A stretch of 41,879 nt of DNA from an uncultured Eubacteriales bacterium (GCA_958402445.1 CATXTO010000017.1:1-41879); one strand, 5' to 3'; numbered from the stretch's first letter, positions 17,916-26,251 are shown. Numbers and translations: made by a program. Notes: generated from the letters alone by a model not told the origin.

Positions 17916-17940
17916 TTCTCTCTCCTTTGCCCGACTGTGA

Positions 17941-18393
17941 TTACTCCTGTATTGTTTCAAACTTTTCTTTCATGCAGTGAGAAAAAAGCGTGGTCAGACG
18001 GACCAGCTCGGCAATATCTTCCCCTGATAATTCGCTCATGGCGTCTATTTCCGCATGAGCGGCGGGCGGTATGATTTTCTGTGTGTACTCAATCCCCGCT
18101 TTTGTAAAGCGGACAATTTTGTTTCGGCGATCTGTCTCCGATTCGGTCAGTGATACATATCCCTGTTTCAAGAACTTTTTAATAATTGCGCTGACTGTCT
18201 GTTTTGTCGCGGATAGCCGTTCGCAAATATCAGATTGCAGGCAACCGTCCGGCGCAAACCAAATGATGTCCAGTACAAACAGTTCCTTTGCGGTTAGGCT
18301 GTGCTTTCTTGCATACATTTCGTAGGCGGCATATTGGACATCCCGTAATGCACCATATTGATTGACATACTCCCTCACTTCTTCCCAATCCAT
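17941..18393 (-). CDS. MarR family transcriptional regulator
   Basis: 150 residues with a winged helix: LQSDICERLSATKQTVSAII recognition region and the beta-wing SLTESETDRRNKIVRFT, including the conserved Asp-Arg-Arg. MarR dimers bind short palindromes or repeats and release them when small phenolic or oxidant ligands bind. It is first in an operon with two nitroreductases, which fits a toxic-aromatic response (inference). GGAGGAG precedes the ATG. Confidence 0.9.
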   Translation of the reverse strand: MDWEEVREYVNQYGALRDVQYAAYEMYARKHSLTAKELFVLDIIWFAPDGCLQSDICERLSATKQTVSAIIKKFLKQGYVSLTESETDRRNKIVRFTKAGIEYTQKIIPPAAHAEIDAMSELSGEDIAELVRLTTLFSHCMKEKFETIQE

Positions 18394-18408
18394 AGATGCT
18401 CCTCCGTA

Positions 18409-18433
18409 TAATATTTGATGGTCTAATATTTGA
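18409..18433 (-). promoter_or_regulatory. Candidate MarR operator (direct repeats)
   Basis: Two exact copies of TAATATTTGA (18409-18418 and 18424-18433, 15-bp period) lie between the -10 box and the ribosome binding site of the MarR gene. Binding there would block transcription, consistent with autoregulation. Confidence 0.5.
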
Positions 18434-18437
18434 CTTT

Positions 18438-18466
18438 ATTTTATCAAACAAACATTGTCCTGTCAA
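18438..18466 (-). promoter_or_regulatory. Promoter of the MarR-nitroreductase operon
   Basis: Read on the minus strand: TTGACA (18461-18466), 17 bp, TAAAAT (18438-18443), a near-consensus vegetative promoter. Confidence 0.8.
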
Positions 18467-18609
18467 GTATCCATACTGATGGGTAACAGTTCATCCCGGC
18501 TGAATGACCATCGAAGCCATTTTTGGGCCTTGTACGCCTGCTCCTGCTGGCATGTAGCCGCCACTGCCCAACTATTCTTTAAATAAAATAATGCTGTTTG
18601 TAGCTTCAC
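18463..18609 (-). other. Short ORF behind the recombinase remnant, possible relic
   Basis: A 48-codon frame (GTG start overlapping the recombinase stop) reads KLQTALFYLKNSW...KAQKWLRW and ends inside the -35 box of the MarR promoter. It looks protein-like in composition but no family was recognised. It may be the cut end of a gene from the same lost element. Confidence 0.25.
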
Positions 18610-19262
18610 CCGTTTATGCTCTGGAAGAAACGTTGTTCTTTGTACTCTATCTCCAATGTACCATTTTCCTGAATGAGAATAAGGTCGATGCTTTCTGCTA
18701 CTTCGGATTCATCGAAGACGTCTGTGTCCAACAACCTGCAAAGGTCCTCCATGATTTGAATTTCTCCTATGGAGGGCGAATGTTTGCATATCCGCTTGCC
18801 ATGCTCCACGCGATTAGCACAGCGCCAAACAATCTCACCGGAAGGACGGGAGATGCGCCGATAGTTGGCGCCGCACTCCGCGCAAACTAAAAGGCCGCTC
18901 AGTATGTTCTTCGAACTGTACCGAGCGGCCTTCCGTTTGCCTGTATATTCATCTACATTACTACGCTTGCCTTTTTCTCCCTGCGCCATGAAAAATTCGT
19001 CAAAGCTGATGATGTAGCCGATGTATTTCGGATTGGAGAGCAGGTTGTTGATCACAGGCCGGGGACACCTCTCTTTGCCTTGCGGAGAGGGGATACTTGC
19101 CCGAAAAAGAAAATCAGCGATACCTTCCAGGCTTTCGCCTGCCAGATACCGCTGATAGATTTGCCGGACTACTTCTGCTTGCTGAGGTTCAACAAATATG
19201 CCGGTTGGCTTTTGGATAAAACCATATGGGATGTATCCCATAATCACTCGTCCTTTTCGCAT
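18606..19262 (-). pseudogene. Serine recombinase remnant, copy 2 (C-terminal part)
   Basis: 218 residues starting inside the recombinase domain (GYIPYGFIQKPTGIFVEPQQAEVV, IYQRYLAGESLEGIA, NLLSNPKYIGY), then the zinc-ribbon (LVCAECGANYRR...WRCANR). The N-terminal resolvase domain with the catalytic serine is missing: upstream sequence to 19440 has no frame for it. Full-length large serine recombinases have about 500 residues. The frame itself is open, so the decay is younger than in the copy at 9425-9800. It lies directly downstream of tRNA-Ser. Confidence 0.8.
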
Positions 19263-19442
19263 TTTAAGTCACAGATACTGACCTTATCTTTAACAATGGC
19301 GGATAAACGCAAGGAGATGCATATTTAATGCGATTCAAATCATCGCAAAGGGCATAGGCTGTATCGCCGCAAAATACTTTTCATATCAGGAAATGTAACC
19401 CTCATGTCCCTATTTCCTCTTGGTAATGTTATTGGAATAGAA

Positions 19443-19482
19443 ACAGACCTGTCTTTTATCTTTCAATAAAAAACAGGTCTGT
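19443..19482 (-). terminator. Terminator of tRNA-Ser
   Basis: On the minus strand CAGACCTGTTTTTTAT, short loop, ATAAAAGACAGGTCTG, then TTTCTATT. It starts just after the tRNA 3' end. Confidence 0.75.
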
Positions 19483-19487
19483 ATTGT

Positions 19488-19579
19488 TGGCGGAGATGGA
19501 GGGATTTGAACCCCCGCACCGGCGGAACCGGCCTACCGGATTTCGAATCCGGACCCTTCAGCCACTTGGGTACATCTCC
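19488..19579 (-). tRNA. tRNA-Ser (anticodon CGA)
   Basis: Class II tRNA with a long variable arm. Acceptor GGAGATG pairs with CATCTCC; anticodon stem CCGGA/TCCGG encloses the loop TTCGAAA with anticodon CGA (reads UCG); T-arm GGGGGTTCAAATCCC is standard. The 3' G-CCA is encoded in the DNA (19488-19491). Confidence 0.96.
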
Positions 19580-19702
19580 AGATGAACGGTGTTTCCGCAA
19601 ATGATTTAAACAATACGGGACTGAACAAGGCAAGGGACCTGCAGCGCCGAGCCCTTGAAAACGGCACTCCGAATTATAGCAGGATCCTCTGAGAAAATCA
19701 AA

Positions 19703-20017
19703 TTATTTTTCCGGCCCTTCCCCATTTTCCCCGCGGGCAGACGGAGAATCCTTCCGTTTTCGGGCCAGCTCCATAATTTCTGGCATTTGCTGTAGAATGG
19801 AGGCGTAATTTTCCCGCAGGTGGGGGCGCATACAGGCGGAGCAGTCCTTAATACCGTTATCCAGATAGGTGAAGCAGCCGCCGCACCGGTCCCCCAACGC
19901 ATACAGCGGACAGTAGCAAAACAAGCAGCTGAAGGTCTCCGGATCCGCGCCTGCATGACAGGGAAAATACTCGCACGCCGTGTTTTGAAAAAAATCGTAA
20001 TGCCGCTTCTGGTTCAC
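19703..20017 (-). CDS. Cysteine-rich small domain protein (PF04071-like)
   Basis: 104 residues. The block CEYFPCHAG...FSCLFCYCPLYALGDRCGG and the later CSAC give eight Cys with the spacing of the cysteine-rich small domain family, probably a metal-binding module. In other genomes this domain occurs alone or fused to cobalamin-biosynthesis proteins, which is suggestive in a window full of corrinoid enzymes, but no direct role is shown here. A polar Lys/Glu tail follows. The start at 20017 is preceded by AAGGAGGCG on the minus strand. Confidence 0.8.
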   Translation of the reverse strand: MNQKRHYDFFQNTACEYFPCHAGADPETFSCLFCYCPLYALGDRCGGCFTYLDNGIKDCSACMRPHLRENYASILQQMPEIMELARKRKDSPSARGENGEGPEK

Positions 20018-20082
20018 GAAATCCGCCTCCTTACTTGATTAATTCTATCGTCAGCATACCACATGTGGCGCAAGGATGCAAG

Positions 20083-20180
20083 AAAAAAAGCGCCCCCGCT
20101 CCGAAGAACGGGGGCAAGTTGTGGGATTTGGCGCTGCATGCTGCGCCGGATATGAAGTGTGCTCGCATTGGATAAGCTGT
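20083..20180 (-). ncRNA. Candidate small RNA with own promoter and terminator
   Basis: On the minus strand a perfect TATAAT (20187-20192) is followed by about 95 nt with a GGCGC...GCGCC hairpin and a strong intrinsic terminator (GCCCCCGTTC-TTCG-GAGCGGGGGC then GCTTTTTTT; 20083-20115). No coding sense. The transcript may start further up, because the region to 20430 is also structured (see findings). It matches neither tmRNA, SRP RNA nor RNase P hallmarks. Confidence 0.45.
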
Positions 20181-20555
20181 GTCCTCATTATAGCCTGCCT
20201 GAGTGAAAAAGTCCGTCGCAATTGGTCGCCTGCATTGCTCTGAAAATTTAAACTACTTCGCGCAAGGCTGGCTTCACTCGGCTTCAGAGTTAGACGACTT
20301 TGCAGGGACGTACCTTGGCGCGCCCGCGAACAGCTGAAATTTGTTTCCTGCGATTTATTAAAATGCGCGTTGGTGTCGGCGCGGTGTTTCAGCCCCCGGG
20401 CGGACCATGACACGTCAAAACATATTGTGATTTTTATCAAAACGCCCCGGGTTTTTTTGGTTCAAAGCCTGCAGGATGAAGTTTCCGTTTTCATTCCGGG
20501 CATCCCGTGGTAAACTAGAGAAGAACCTAGGCGCAAAAGCAGAGGAGGCGAAGAA

Positions 20556-20783
20556 ATGCCCAGCTACGAAATGGTGCGGGAAATTCAAAATTGGTGCCCC
20601 AACAACCAAATGCGGGACGTATCGTTCCAAGAGATCCAGACCGAGGACCCGGAAGCCTATGTCCGGGGCATGCTGCAGGGACAGGACATGGAGGTTTGGA
20701 CGGAGAAGCTGCCCAATGGTGCGGTGGAGGTCCGGGCCGTCTGCGATGGCTTGACCCAGCGGTTTGTGTTTACGCCAGATTGA
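20556..20783 (+). CDS. Small conserved-looking protein of unknown function
   Basis: 75 residues starting MPSYEMVREIQNWCPNN, acidic, with one Trp-Cys pair and a beta-rich C-terminus ending RFVFTPD. No signal peptide or membrane segment. AGAGGAGGCGAAGAA precedes the ATG, and a possible promoter (TTTTCA 20488-20493, TAAACT 20511-20516, 17 bp apart) lies upstream, so it is a real gene. I do not recognise its function. It stands alone, separated from metF by a hairpin. Confidence 0.75.
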   Translation: MPSYEMVREIQNWCPNNQMRDVSFQEIQTEDPEAYVRGMLQGQDMEVWTEKLPNGAVEVRAVCDGLTQRFVFTPD

Positions 20784-20832
20784 TTGCGGGTCCCGCGCCG
20801 CCGGCAAATTCCGCGGGTAAAGGCGGGGGTGA

Positions 20833-20882
20833 GGCTGCGGAACCAGGGAAATCGCAAAGCGGTTTTTCTGGGAGCCGCAGCC
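20833..20882 (+). terminator. Large hairpin after the 75-residue protein
   Basis: GGCTGCGG (20833-20840) pairs with CCGCAGCC (20875-20882), continued by CCAG/CTGG and an inner CGC-AAAG-CGG. It separates the small gene from the metF promoter. Confidence 0.55.
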
Positions 20883-20947
20883 TTACTTTGTATCCGCGAA
20901 CCTGAGAATTTTCGCTCAAATTCCAGGACTTGCCCGGAAGTTTTGGG

Positions 20948-20976
20948 TTGAATTTGTGGATTAGGTGTGGTAGGAT
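20948..20976 (+). promoter_or_regulatory. Promoter of the metF-acs gene cluster
   Basis: TTGAAT (20948-20953), 17 bp, TAGGAT (20971-20976), with about 85 nt of leader before the AGGAGG of metF. No other good promoter was seen before acsB. Confidence 0.55.
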
Positions 20977-21065
20977 AAGCTCGTATCAATATGGGCGTAA
21001 TAGGCCCGTCGCCCTAATTCTAAAGAAGAAAGCAATGATTTTCATCAGGAGGTAAACGAAGAATT

Positions 21066-21995
21066 ATGAACGTGGCTGAAATTATGGAGAACAGAGCCGC
21101 CTTTTCCTTTGAGGTGTTTCCCCCAAAGACGGACGCCGGCATGGAAAAGCTGGCGGGCCCCGGCGGTGTGTTGGAGAAGCTGTATACGCTAAACCCCGAC
21201 TACATCTCCTGCACGTATGGCGCCGGCGGCACCAACGTAGGCAAAAACCTGGAGGTTCTGAGTAAGATTCAGGCCGACGGGAAGACCACGCCCGTGACCC
21301 ACTTTACCTGCGTGGGCAACACCAAAGAGGGGATCAAGCAGCAGCTTCAGACCTATCTGGACCATGGCATCGACCACATGCTGGCGCTGCGCGGCGACCT
21401 GCCCTATGGCTGGACCGGCACCGGCGGCGATCTGCACTACGCGACCGAGCTGGTGAAGTTTGTTCGGCAGGAATTCGGCAACAAGTTTACCGTTGCGGTG
21501 GCCGGCTCCCCGGAGGGCCACATCGCCTGCCGGTCTCTAGATGCGGATATCTCCTTCCTGAAGCAGAAGCAGGATAACGGCGCCGACTATATTATGACCC
21601 AGCTCTGTTGGGATATGGACGCCTTCCGGTACTGGATGGACGCCATCCGTGCCGCCGGCATCTGGCTGCCCGTGGATGTGGGGATCATGCCCGTGCTGGA
21701 CGCCGCGGCCACCATCAACATGGCCCTGTCCCGGAATGGCTGCGTCATGAGCCGGGCTCTGTGCGAACTCATTTCCAAGTACTGGATTTTCCCCAATCCC
21801 TTCGCGCCCAACGAGTCCGAGGAGTCCGTCGCCGCAAAGAAAGCCTCCTTCAAGGAAGCCGGCATCGAATATACCATCAAGCTCATCGACGAATACCGCG
21901 TCTGCGGCATCAACGGCATTCACCTGTATGCCCTGAATAAATACGACGACGTGGCCCGGATTGTCAAGGAATCCGGTATCGTGGACCTCATCTGA
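21066..21995 (+). CDS. metF: Methylenetetrahydrofolate reductase
   Basis: 309 residues, a TIM-barrel flavoprotein. FSFEVFPPKT at the N-terminus carries the catalytic Glu (E16), and LALRGDLP has the folate-binding Asp. It reduces 5,10-methylene-THF to 5-methyl-THF, the methyl donor for the corrinoid protein. Acetogen MetF often works with a MetV partner; no metV gene is next to it, so the electron donor is open. It heads the cluster of carbonyl-branch genes. AGGAGG lies upstream of the ATG. Confidence 0.93.
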   Translation: MNVAEIMENRAAFSFEVFPPKTDAGMEKLAGPGGVLEKLYTLNPDYISCTYGAGGTNVGKNLEVLSKIQADGKTTPVTHFTCVGNTKEGIKQQLQTYLDHGIDHMLALRGDLPYGWTGTGGDLHYATELVKFVRQEFGNKFTVAVAGSPEGHIACRSLDADISFLKQKQDNGADYIMTQLCWDMDAFRYWMDAIRAAGIWLPVDVGIMPVLDAAATINMALSRNGCVMSRALCELISKYWIFPNPFAPNESEESVAAKKASFKEAGIEYTIKLIDEYRVCGINGIHLYALNKYDDVARIVKESGIVDLI

Positions 21996-22005
21996 CGTAC
22001 ATCCA

Positions 22006-22040
22006 CCGGCGGGCCGTCGCAGAGGCGGCGGCCCGGCCGG
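22006..22040 (+). other. Strong GC hairpin between metF and the nickel ATPase gene
   Basis: CGGGCCGTCGC (22010-22020), loop AGAG, GCGGCGGCCCG (22025-22035) with an outer CCGG/CCGG. No T-run follows, so an mRNA processing or stability element is more likely than a terminator. Confidence 0.5.
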
Positions 22041-22064
22041 GAATCACATGCAAAGGAGAACCCA

Positions 22065-22838
22065 ATGATGGCAACTCATACCATTGCCGTCGCCGGAAAA
22101 GGCGGCGTCGGCAAAACCACTACCTGCGGCATGATCGTGGACTATCTGGTGAAACAAAAAAGAGGGCCCATTTTGGTCGTGGACGCGGACGCCAACTCCA
22201 ACCTCAACGAGGTGCTGGGGGTGGAGGTGGAGACGACCCTGGGCGAAATCCGGGAGGAGATGGCCAGGGCGGAGTTGCGGGGGGACACCATCCCCAGCGG
22301 CATGACCAAGGCCGATTACGCTGAATTCAAATTCAATTCCGCGCTGGTGGAGGAGGATGACTTTGACCTGCTTGTCATGGGCCGCACCCAGGGCAAGGGC
22401 TGCTATTGCTTTGTCAACGGCGTTTTAAAAACACAGGTGGACAAGTATGCGGGCAATTACAGGTATCTGGTCATCGACAACGAAGCCGGCTTGGAGCACA
22501 TCGCCCGGGGCACCCTGCCCCATGTGGACACCCTTTTGCTCATTTCGGACTGCTCCCGTCGGGGCGTTCAGGCTGTGGCCCGGATTGCCGAGATGGCGCA
22601 GGAGCTGGAGCTGAAACCGGGCCGGGTTAAGCTCATCGTCAATCGGGCGCCGGAGGGCGTTCTGGACGAGGGCGTTCGCCAGGAGATCGCACGGCACGGC
22701 TTAGAGCTGGTGGGCGTGCTGCCCCAGGATGAGACCGTGTTCCGCTGCGACTGCGAGGGCCGGCCCAGCGCGAAGCTGCCGGATTCCACACCAGTGAAGG
22801 TGGCCCTGGCGCAGGTTATGCGGGATTTGGATCTTTAG
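22065..22838 (+). CDS. acsF: CooC/AcsF-type ATPase for nickel insertion
   Basis: 257 residues, MinD/CooC-type P-loop ATPase: deviant Walker A GKGGVGKTTT near residue 12, VVDADANSNL switch, and YLVIDNEAGLEHIARG, which holds the Walker B Asp. A conserved Cys pair (GKGCYCF) is at about 110-115, the CxC that binds metal in CooC proteins. These ATPases load Ni into CO dehydrogenase (CooC) or acetyl-CoA synthase (AcsF). The neighbouring acsB and the lack of a CO dehydrogenase gene in the window favour the AcsF role (inference). Two ATG codons in a row; AAAGGAG suits the first. Confidence 0.85.
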   Translation: MMATHTIAVAGKGGVGKTTTCGMIVDYLVKQKRGPILVVDADANSNLNEVLGVEVETTLGEIREEMARAELRGDTIPSGMTKADYAEFKFNSALVEEDDFDLLVMGRTQGKGCYCFVNGVLKTQVDKYAGNYRYLVIDNEAGLEHIARGTLPHVDTLLLISDCSRRGVQAVARIAEMAQELELKPGRVKLIVNRAPEGVLDEGVRQEIARHGLELVGVLPQDETVFRCDCEGRPSAKLPDSTPVKVALAQVMRDLDL

Positions 22839-22884
22839 AGCACATTTGATCTATTCACATATCACAACAAGGGGGATCATCACT

Positions 22885-23826
22885 ATGTCTTTCGTTCCCA
22901 AGAAGCAGGCGTTCAGCGCGCATATCAACGCTGTGACCCTGGGCACCGGCGAAAAAGCCATTGTCCTGGGCGGCCAGAATGTCCTGCCCTTCTACACCTT
23001 CGACGCGCCGATTGAAAACCGGCCCAAGATCGGCGTGGAAATTTCCGACTTGGCCAAGGAATGGACCGCGCCCGCGCTGCGGGAGTTCTATGCCGGCTGC
23101 GAGACCATGGCCGACTATGCCAAGCGGGCCGAGACCATTCCCGGCGCTGATTTTTTGGCGCTGCACTTTGAGTCCGCCGATCCCAACGGGGTGAACCGCT
23201 CTGTGGAGGAATGCGTGGCGGACGCCAAGGCGGTTGCCGCGTCCGTGACACTGCCCATCGCCGTGATGGGCTGTAAAAATGTAGAGAAAGACGGCCAGCT
23301 CTTCGGTAAGCTCTCCGAAGCGCTGCAGGGGAAGAACATTCTGGTTCTCTCCGCCCGTGAGGAAGATTATAAAGCCGTGGGCGCCTCCGTGGCTCTGGCC
23401 TATGGCCAGAAGCTGGGCGCTGAGTCCGCCGACGATATCAACCTGGCCAAGCAGCTCAACATCATGCTCAAGGGCCTGGGGGTTGCGCCGGAGTCCATCG
23501 TCATGAACGTGGGCACCGCCGCGGTGGGCTATGGCTATGAATATGTGGCCTCCACCCTGGACCGGGTTCGGGCCGCCGCTTTGGCCCAGTCCGACACCGA
23601 CCTACAGATGCCCATCGTGGCGCCGGTATCCCCCGACACCTGGGGCGTGAAGGAAGCCGTGATGGCGGAAGAGGATATGCCCGAGTGGGGCAATCAGGAG
23701 GAGCGGGGCATTGATATGGAAGTCGCCACGGCTGCCGCTGATTTGACCGGCGGCGCCGATGCGGTGGTCATGCGCCACCCCGCTGCGATTGCCACCATCC
23801 AGAAGTTCATTGCTGAACTTGTGTAA
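22885..23826 (+). CDS. acsD: Corrinoid iron-sulfur protein small subunit (CODH/ACS delta)
   Basis: 313 residues, TIM-barrel subunit of the CFeSP heterodimer. MSFVPKKQAFSAHINAVTLG and IGVEISDLAKEW at the start, and the C-terminal VVMRHPAAI segment, are typical AcsD/CdhD. With AcsC it holds the cobamide that carries the methyl group from methyl-THF to the acetyl-CoA synthase. The start at 22885 is chosen for the AAGGGGG at 22869-22875; the 13-codon upstream extension lacks a site. It lies 21 bp before the acsC-acsE fusion. Confidence 0.93.
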   Translation: MSFVPKKQAFSAHINAVTLGTGEKAIVLGGQNVLPFYTFDAPIENRPKIGVEISDLAKEWTAPALREFYAGCETMADYAKRAETIPGADFLALHFESADPNGVNRSVEECVADAKAVAASVTLPIAVMGCKNVEKDGQLFGKLSEALQGKNILVLSAREEDYKAVGASVALAYGQKLGAESADDINLAKQLNIMLKGLGVAPESIVMNVGTAAVGYGYEYVASTLDRVRAAALAQSDTDLQMPIVAPVSPDTWGVKEAVMAEEDMPEWGNQEERGIDMEVATAAADLTGGADAVVMRHPAAIATIQKFIAELV

Positions 23827-23847
23827 TCGGGAAGGAGGAAGATCATT

Positions 23848-26133
23848 ATGGCTTTAAAAGGTCTTGATATTTTTAAGCTGTCTCCTAAGAAGAACTGTAA
23901 GGAGTGCGGCTGCCCCACCTGCATGGCATTTTGCATGAAGGTAGCCCAGGGCGCCATGCCCCTGGAGAAATGCCCCTATTTTGCCCCGGACGCAGTGGCA
24001 AAGCTGTCGGAGGCCACGGCGCCCCCCATGAAGACCATTGAGGTGGGTAAGGGCCTAAAGCTGGGCGGCGAGACTGTCCTGTTCCGGCACGAGAAAACCC
24101 TAGTATCCAAAAACCTGTTTGCCGTGTCCCTGTGCTCTTGTATGACCGACGAGGTGTTGGATGCAAAAATCGCCGCCATGAAGCAGGTGGATTACGAGCG
24201 CATCGGCGAGCGCATGTACGTGGAGCTTTTGTACTTAAAATACGACGGCAGCGGCGCTGCCCGATATGTGGAGCTGGTGAAGAAGGCCCAGGCAACCGAG
24301 CGGGCGCTGATTTTAAACGTGGACGACGTGGACACGGCCCGGGCCGCTCTGGAGGTGTGCAAGGATGGAAAGCCCATCCTCAATGGCTGCACCCCGGAGA
24401 ACTGGGAGGCTATGAACGCCCTGGCCCGGGAGATGAGCGTGACCCTGGGCGTGAAGGCGGACTCTTTGGAGGCGCTGCACGAGCTGGTGGAGAAGCTGGA
24501 GGCCGCGGGCAACAAAAACCTGGTGCTGGATGTCACTGGGAAGAATGCCAAGGAAACCCTGGCTGGGGCTGTGATCGTCCGCCGCTCCGCCTTGAAGGAC
24601 GGTGACCGGACCTTCGGGTATCCCTCTCTGGTGAATCTGGCCGCCATCGCCCCGGGAGACAGCCGGCTTCAAACCGCGTATGCCGCCATGTTCACGGAGA
24701 AGTACGGCTCCATCCTTGTGATGGAGAACATGACCTATGCCGAGGCCCTGCCCCTGTACGGCCTGCGGCAGAACATCTTCACGGACCCCCAGAAGCCCAT
24801 GAAGGTGGAGGCCAAAATCTATCCCATCAATGGTGCCGACGAGAACAGCCCCTGCGCCCTCACCGTAGACTTCGCCCTGACCTACTTCCTGGTCTCCGGC
24901 GAATTGGAGCGGGCGAACTGCCCCATCAACCTGCTGATCACGGACGCCTCCGGCATGTCCGTGCTCACCGCCTGGGCGGCCGGGAAATTCTCCTCTTCCA
25001 CCATCAAAAAGTTCTTTGACGAAAACGAGATTGAAAACAAGATCAAGTCCCGGACCCTCATCATTCCTGGCAAGGTGGCGGTAATGAAGGGCGAAATCCA
25101 GGAAAAGCTCCCGGGCTGGCGGGTGGTGGTAGGCCCCACCGAGGCCGTGCAGCTGGTGAAGTTCATGAAGGACAGAGAGTACGAGCAGGGCGAGGCCGCC
25201 TCTGCGCCCGCCCCCGCCGCTGAGGCCGCTCCTGCCCCTGCTCCAGTGGAGGAGAACAAGCCTCTGGATTTTGAAGAGATCAAGCTAAAGGTTCCCCCCA
25301 TTGAGGTGGTGGATATGGGCGTGCGGTATAAGGGCCACAATCCTGAGTCCCCGACCTTCGTCACCATCGGCGAGCGCATCCACTGCATCAGCCCGTCCAT
25401 CCGCAAGGCCATGGACGAGCGGGACCCCGGCCCCATCCTGAAGCGGGCCGCCGAGCAGATCGCCGCCGGCGCCACCTATCTGGACGTGAACATCGGGCCT
25501 GCGGAGAAGGACGGCCCGGAGCGCATGATGTGGGCGGTACAGCTGCTGCAGCAGAACTTTAACAACGTGCCCCTGGCCCTGGATACGGCCAACAAAAAAG
25601 CCATTGAGGCGGGCATCAAGGTCTACAACCGGCAAAACGGCAAGCCCATTGTAAACTCCGCAGACGCCGGCTCCCGGATTGAAAATATCAATTTGGCCGC
25701 CGCCAACGACGCGATTGTCATTGCACTGTGCTCCGCGGACGGTATCGCCAAGGACAACGAGGAGCGGATGGTGCACTGCCACAACATGCTCGAGCGGGGT
25801 TTGGCCCTGGGCATGGAGGCGGACGACCTGTGGTTTGATCCTTTGTTCCTGGTGGTCAAGGGCATGCAGGACAAGCAGATGGATGTGCTCAACGCCATCA
25901 AGCTCTTTGCCGACGAGGGGCTGAAATCCACCGGCGGCCTGTCCAACAACTCCAACGGCATGCCCAAAAACGTGCGGCCTATTATGGACTCCGCCATGGT
26001 CGCCATGGCCATGATGCAGGGTCTGACCTCCGCCATTGTGAACCCCTGCGACCTGCGTCTGATGGAGACCATCAAGTCCTGCGACATCATTAAGAACCAT
26101 GTGCTGTTCTCCGATTCTTATCTGGAGCTGTAA
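23848..26133 (+). CDS. acsCE: Fusion: corrinoid iron-sulfur protein large subunit + methyl-THF methyltransferase
   Basis: 761 residues in one open frame. Residues 1-447 are AcsC (CFeSP large subunit): the 4Fe-4S site C17-xx-C20-xxxx-C25...C41, then a TIM barrel and a C-terminal cobamide-binding domain (LIIPGKVAVMKGE, GWRVVVGPTEA). Residues about 448-471 form an Ala/Pro-rich linker. Residues about 480-761 are AcsE (MeTr): pterin-binding barrel with LDVNIGP, LALDTANKKA, IVNSADAG and GLSNNSNG, whose Asp and Asn residues bind the pterin. In known acetogens acsC and acsE are separate genes. The fusion tethers methyl donor and acceptor enzymes. AAGGAGG precedes the ATG. No frameshift or stop lies at the junction. 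Confidence 0.95.
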   Translation: MALKGLDIFKLSPKKNCKECGCPTCMAFCMKVAQGAMPLEKCPYFAPDAVAKLSEATAPPMKTIEVGKGLKLGGETVLFRHEKTLVSKNLFAVSLCSCMTDEVLDAKIAAMKQVDYERIGERMYVELLYLKYDGSGAARYVELVKKAQATERALILNVDDVDTARAALEVCKDGKPILNGCTPENWEAMNALAREMSVTLGVKADSLEALHELVEKLEAAGNKNLVLDVTGKNAKETLAGAVIVRRSALKDGDRTFGYPSLVNLAAIAPGDSRLQTAYAAMFTEKYGSILVMENMTYAEALPLYGLRQNIFTDPQKPMKVEAKIYPINGADENSPCALTVDFALTYFLVSGELERANCPINLLITDASGMSVLTAWAAGKFSSSTIKKFFDENEIENKIKSRTLIIPGKVAVMKGEIQEKLPGWRVVVGPTEAVQLVKFMKDREYEQGEAASAPAPAAEAAPAPAPVEENKPLDFEEIKLKVPPIEVVDMGVRYKGHNPESPTFVTIGERIHCISPSIRKAMDERDPGPILKRAAEQIAAGATYLDVNIGPAEKDGPERMMWAVQLLQQNFNNVPLALDTANKKAIEAGIKVYNRQNGKPIVNSADAGSRIENINLAAANDAIVIALCSADGIAKDNEERMVHCHNMLERGLALGMEADDLWFDPLFLVVKGMQDKQMDVLNAIKLFADEGLKSTGGLSNNSNGMPKNVRPIMDSAMVAMAMMQGLTSAIVNPCDLRLMETIKSCDIIKNHVLFSDSYLEL

Positions 26134-26154
26134 GCGATTTTTACCAATCCCGCA

Positions 26155-26187
26155 CGGCTGGGAGGGCATGCTCCCTCCCAGCCGTTT
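26155..26187 (+). terminator. Hairpin after acsCE
   Basis: CGGCTGGGAGGG (26155-26166), 6-nt loop, CCCTCCCAGCCG (26173-26184), then TTTGAT. The weak T-run suggests partial termination inside the cluster. Confidence 0.65.
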
Positions 26188-26251
26188 GATACCTGCGGGG
26201 CGAAATTCGACCTCCTCCAGCATGGAACTGGGAGGAGAGAGGAGGGACGGC

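Noticed and set aside
20051..20440. 129-codon minus-strand ORF, or tmRNA/SRP RNA/RNase P in the same place
   Set aside because: The ORF has no ribosome binding site or recognisable domain and lies over strong stems. No tmRNA tag with stop, no T-arm/CCA end, no SRP GGAAG tetraloop motif and no RNase P core sequence was found.
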